Assembly: GCA_964517585.1 (NCBI GenBank)
Contig: CAZFCB010000051.1
Coordinates: forward strand, 1-7,046
DNA from: JAGORY01 sp964517585
GTDB lineage: Bacteria; Patescibacteriota; Gracilibacteria; Peribacterales; Peribacteraceae
Direction of reading: 5' to 3'
Length of the DNA: 7,046 nucleotides
Position numbers and translations under genes: made by a program. The notes below the pieces were generated by a model. The model was not told the DNA's origin. It saw only the letters and a program-made list of their open reading frames with translations, and did not search any database. Positions within the stretch are counted from its first letter, which is position 1, and the number at the start of each line of letters is the position of its first letter. Shown here in pieces: positions 5,808 through 7,046 of this stretch.

Positions 5808-5836
5808 GTCAGTGACGAGTTACCATGAGATGCATG
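5808..5836 (+). promoter_or_regulatory. Shared upstream element, right copy (SLH side)
   Basis: The plus strand reads GTCAGTGAC-G-AGTTAC, then CATGAG and ATGCATG, matching the copy at 5633-5660 read in its own promoter direction. It ends 21 nt before the TACAAT hexamer of the SLH gene. The longest possible SLH start (ATG 5825) lies inside this element, which argues for the downstream ATG at 5870. Confidence 0.55.
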
Positions 5837-5854
5837 GCACATATGCTGTTTTTC

Positions 5855-5863
5855 TGGTACAAT
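5855..5863 (+). promoter_or_regulatory. Extended -10 of the SLH gene
   Basis: TGG-TACAAT matches the extended -10 consensus with one hexamer mismatch. The base expected to start the RNA is near 5870, exactly at the ATG preferred for the SLH gene, so the message could be leaderless. The site also falls inside the longer frame from ATG 5825; if that start were used, this would be chance. Confidence 0.45.
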
Positions 5864-5869
5864 GGCCTG

Positions 5870-6985
5870 ATGTCTTCACGTCTGACAAAAAAAAGGGAGG
5901 GAGGCCAATTGGATGGATGGCATCGTGTGCCACAGGGGCATCGTATCGCAATTCTTGTGTGCGTGATGCTCGCACTACTCGGCTTTCTGTCATCTCTGAG
6001 AATCGTCGGTGCCAGCTCATCTGGTGAGATGAGTGTTGGTTTTGTCGTCACAGACGGCTCGGAAGTATCAAGCTCATCATCCTCAAGTTCGAGTAGTGAG
6101 AGTTCATCAAGTAGCAGTAGCGAGTCTTCGTCGGTACGCGCTGACGATACAAATCCTCAGCCTGCCGGTGGTAATAGTCGTCGCACAGATGACATACTTG
6201 CCGCCATACGTACGGAGGACATACCGCAAATACTCACGCAAAAAATGCTTCCCGGTTGCGATATTTATATTAATAGAATGCTGATTCCGCAACGATCACC
6301 ACATCCCGTCTCTTTCTGTCCAAGAAATGATGCATCAGCACATGCCGCCCCTTCGGCTCTCACGATGTATGAGGATGTTCCTGCAGGCATCTGGTATGAA
6401 GAAGCGGTCGCCACGTTTCTTTCTGAAGGAATACTTGATGCAAGCAAATCTATCTTCCGCGGTACAGAAGGTTCTACACGAGCAGAATTCGCCAAAGTAC
6501 TTGGCATGATTCATGGTGGAGTACGTACGACTGAACCAAATACCATGCACTTCGATGACGTACCATCTGATACGTGGTTTACCACTTTTGTGGAATTTGC
6601 AGGTACGAAAGGTTGGATGCGTGGATACAATAATTGTATTGGCAGTCATCCATGCAATGTCATGCCAAGCGCCACTATTAGTCGTGCCGAAGCAGCAGTG
6701 ATGATCGTCCGATTCTTTGACCTGCAACTTCTCTCCTCTGCGCCTTCATTTAAGGATGTTGATCCAGATGCTTGGTACGCAGAGACAGTTGCCATAGCTG
6801 CTGATCACTGTCTGTTGCAGGGCATAGGTACCGAGCGATACGCCAATCCGAATGGGCGCCTTCATAGAGCCGAGATGATGGTCATCTTGGATCGAGCGCG
6901 TAAAAACCTCGTGTACGGAACTGATTGCCGATTGGAAAACGTCTCTTCTTCTGCATCATCTTCGACCGATAGCATGAAACAATAA
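5870..6985 (+). CDS. Triple SLH-domain surface protein with poly-Ser linker
   Basis: The product is 371 aa from ATG 5870 (386 from ATG 5825). A basic N-terminus is followed by a hydrophobic helix (IAILVCVMLALLGFL, about 26-40), serving as signal or anchor. Next come GFVVTDGSEV and a 22-residue tract of 20 Ser and 2 Glu (67-88), then a polar region with two Cys. Three SLH domains follow: about 165-215 (YEDVPAGIWYEEAV, then STRAEFAKVLG), 227-283 (FDDVPSDTWF, then ISRAEAAVMIVRFF) and 292-342 (FKDVDPDAWYAETVA, then LHRAEMMVILDRA). Each keeps the F.DV...W pattern and an R-A-E. SLH domains bind secondary cell-wall polymers or pyruvylated glycans, so this protein should sit on the outer surface. The C-terminus is again Ser-rich. 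The 5870 start fits the promoter; no Shine-Dalgarno sequence is seen at either ATG. Its specific partner is unknown. Confidence 0.92.
   Translation: MSSRLTKKREGGQLDGWHRVPQGHRIAILVCVMLALLGFLSSLRIVGASSSGEMSVGFVVTDGSEVSSSSSSSSSSESSSSSSSESSSVRADDTNPQPAGGNSRRTDDILAAIRTEDIPQILTQKMLPGCDIYINRMLIPQRSPHPVSFCPRNDASAHAAPSALTMYEDVPAGIWYEEAVATFLSEGILDASKSIFRGTEGSTRAEFAKVLGMIHGGVRTTEPNTMHFDDVPSDTWFTTFVEFAGTKGWMRGYNNCIGSHPCNVMPSATISRAEAAVMIVRFFDLQLLSSAPSFKDVDPDAWYAETVAIAADHCLLQGIGTERYANPNGRLHRAEMMVILDRARKNLVYGTDCRLENVSSSASSSTDSMKQ
6068..6133 (+). repeat. Poly-serine coding tract with mixed codons
   Basis: Twenty Ser and two Glu codons encode the linker of the SLH protein. All six Ser codons are used (TCA, TCC, TCG, TCT, AGT, AGC) in irregular order. 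A recent slippage-born microsatellite would show one repeated codon, so the tract looks maintained for the protein sequence, probably as a flexible and possibly glycosylated spacer. Confidence 0.85.
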
Positions 6986-7006
6986 GGTTTACGTATCATT
7001 CGTGGT

Positions 7007-7035
7007 TTGCATAAAATATTAAAATCAGGTATAAT
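7007..7035 (+). promoter_or_regulatory. Promoter of the next plus-strand gene (outside window)
   Basis: TTGCAT (7007-7012) and TATAAT (7030-7035) are separated by 17 bases, a good vegetative-type promoter with a perfect -10. It starts 21 nt after the SLH stop codon and reads to the right edge. No terminator-like hairpin lies between the SLH stop and this promoter. Confidence 0.6.
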
Positions 7036-7046
7036 AGTTGTGTTAG

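Noticed and set aside
6068..6133. Phase-variable microsatellite
   Set aside because: The Ser codons are mixed with no unit repeated more than a few times, so slipped-strand switching is unlikely.
1..7046. CRISPR array, tRNA or rRNA
   Set aside because: I saw no regularly spaced direct repeats of CRISPR length and no cloverleaf or ribosomal RNA sequence on either strand.

Overview
The window looks like part of a cell-envelope / surface-protein region of a bacterium, probably a Candidate Phyla Radiation lineage of the Peregrinibacteria/Peribacteria type. This placement is an inference. It rests on the mix of a Ser-rich SLH-domain protein, a DUF916-like protein with a C-terminal membrane anchor, tail-fibre-like secreted proteins, and eight start codons none of which has a recognisable Shine-Dalgarno sequence. 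No rRNA or other phylogenetic marker is present to test it. Stops are TAG, TAA and TGA, so the standard bacterial code fits. No tRNA, rRNA, CRISPR array or intact insertion sequence is visible.

Layout. Nearly everything is on the minus strand. Positions 1-843 hold the N-terminal 281 codons of a large secreted fibre-like protein that continues off the left edge. Its ATG shares one base with the stop of the gene before it (843-1646). That gene encodes a transposase-type double helix-turn-helix protein whose catalytic domain has been replaced by an acidic linker and a transmembrane helix. The 309-bp gap 1647-1955 carries the promoter of this pair and several inverted repeats. Positions 1956-5563 form a minus-strand run of five genes in transcription order: a DUF916-like membrane-anchored Ig-fold protein; a secreted beta-rich protein with a Cys-pair; a LemA-like single-pass protein; a small two-helix membrane protein; and a second secreted protein paralogous to the first. 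The last two overlap by ATGA. A further promoter-like site precedes the first paralog.

Positions 5564-5869 separate this run from a divergent plus-strand gene for a triple-SLH protein with a poly-Ser linker. The gap contains a REP-like inverted pair (5706-5777). It is nested within a longer imperfect inverted repeat, whose arms sit upstream of the two divergent -10 boxes in the same orientation relative to each promoter. A further promoter at the right edge (7007-7035) points to another plus-strand gene outside the window.

How the parts may work together (inference): the run 1956-5563 resembles in composition the WxL loci of Firmicutes, in which DUF916-family proteins accompany secreted beta-rich surface proteins. 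The SLH protein could be the wall-attached partner, co-regulated through the shared upstream element. The membrane-tethered HTH protein, translationally coupled to a fibre-like adhesin, is a candidate one-component regulator of surface-protein expression.
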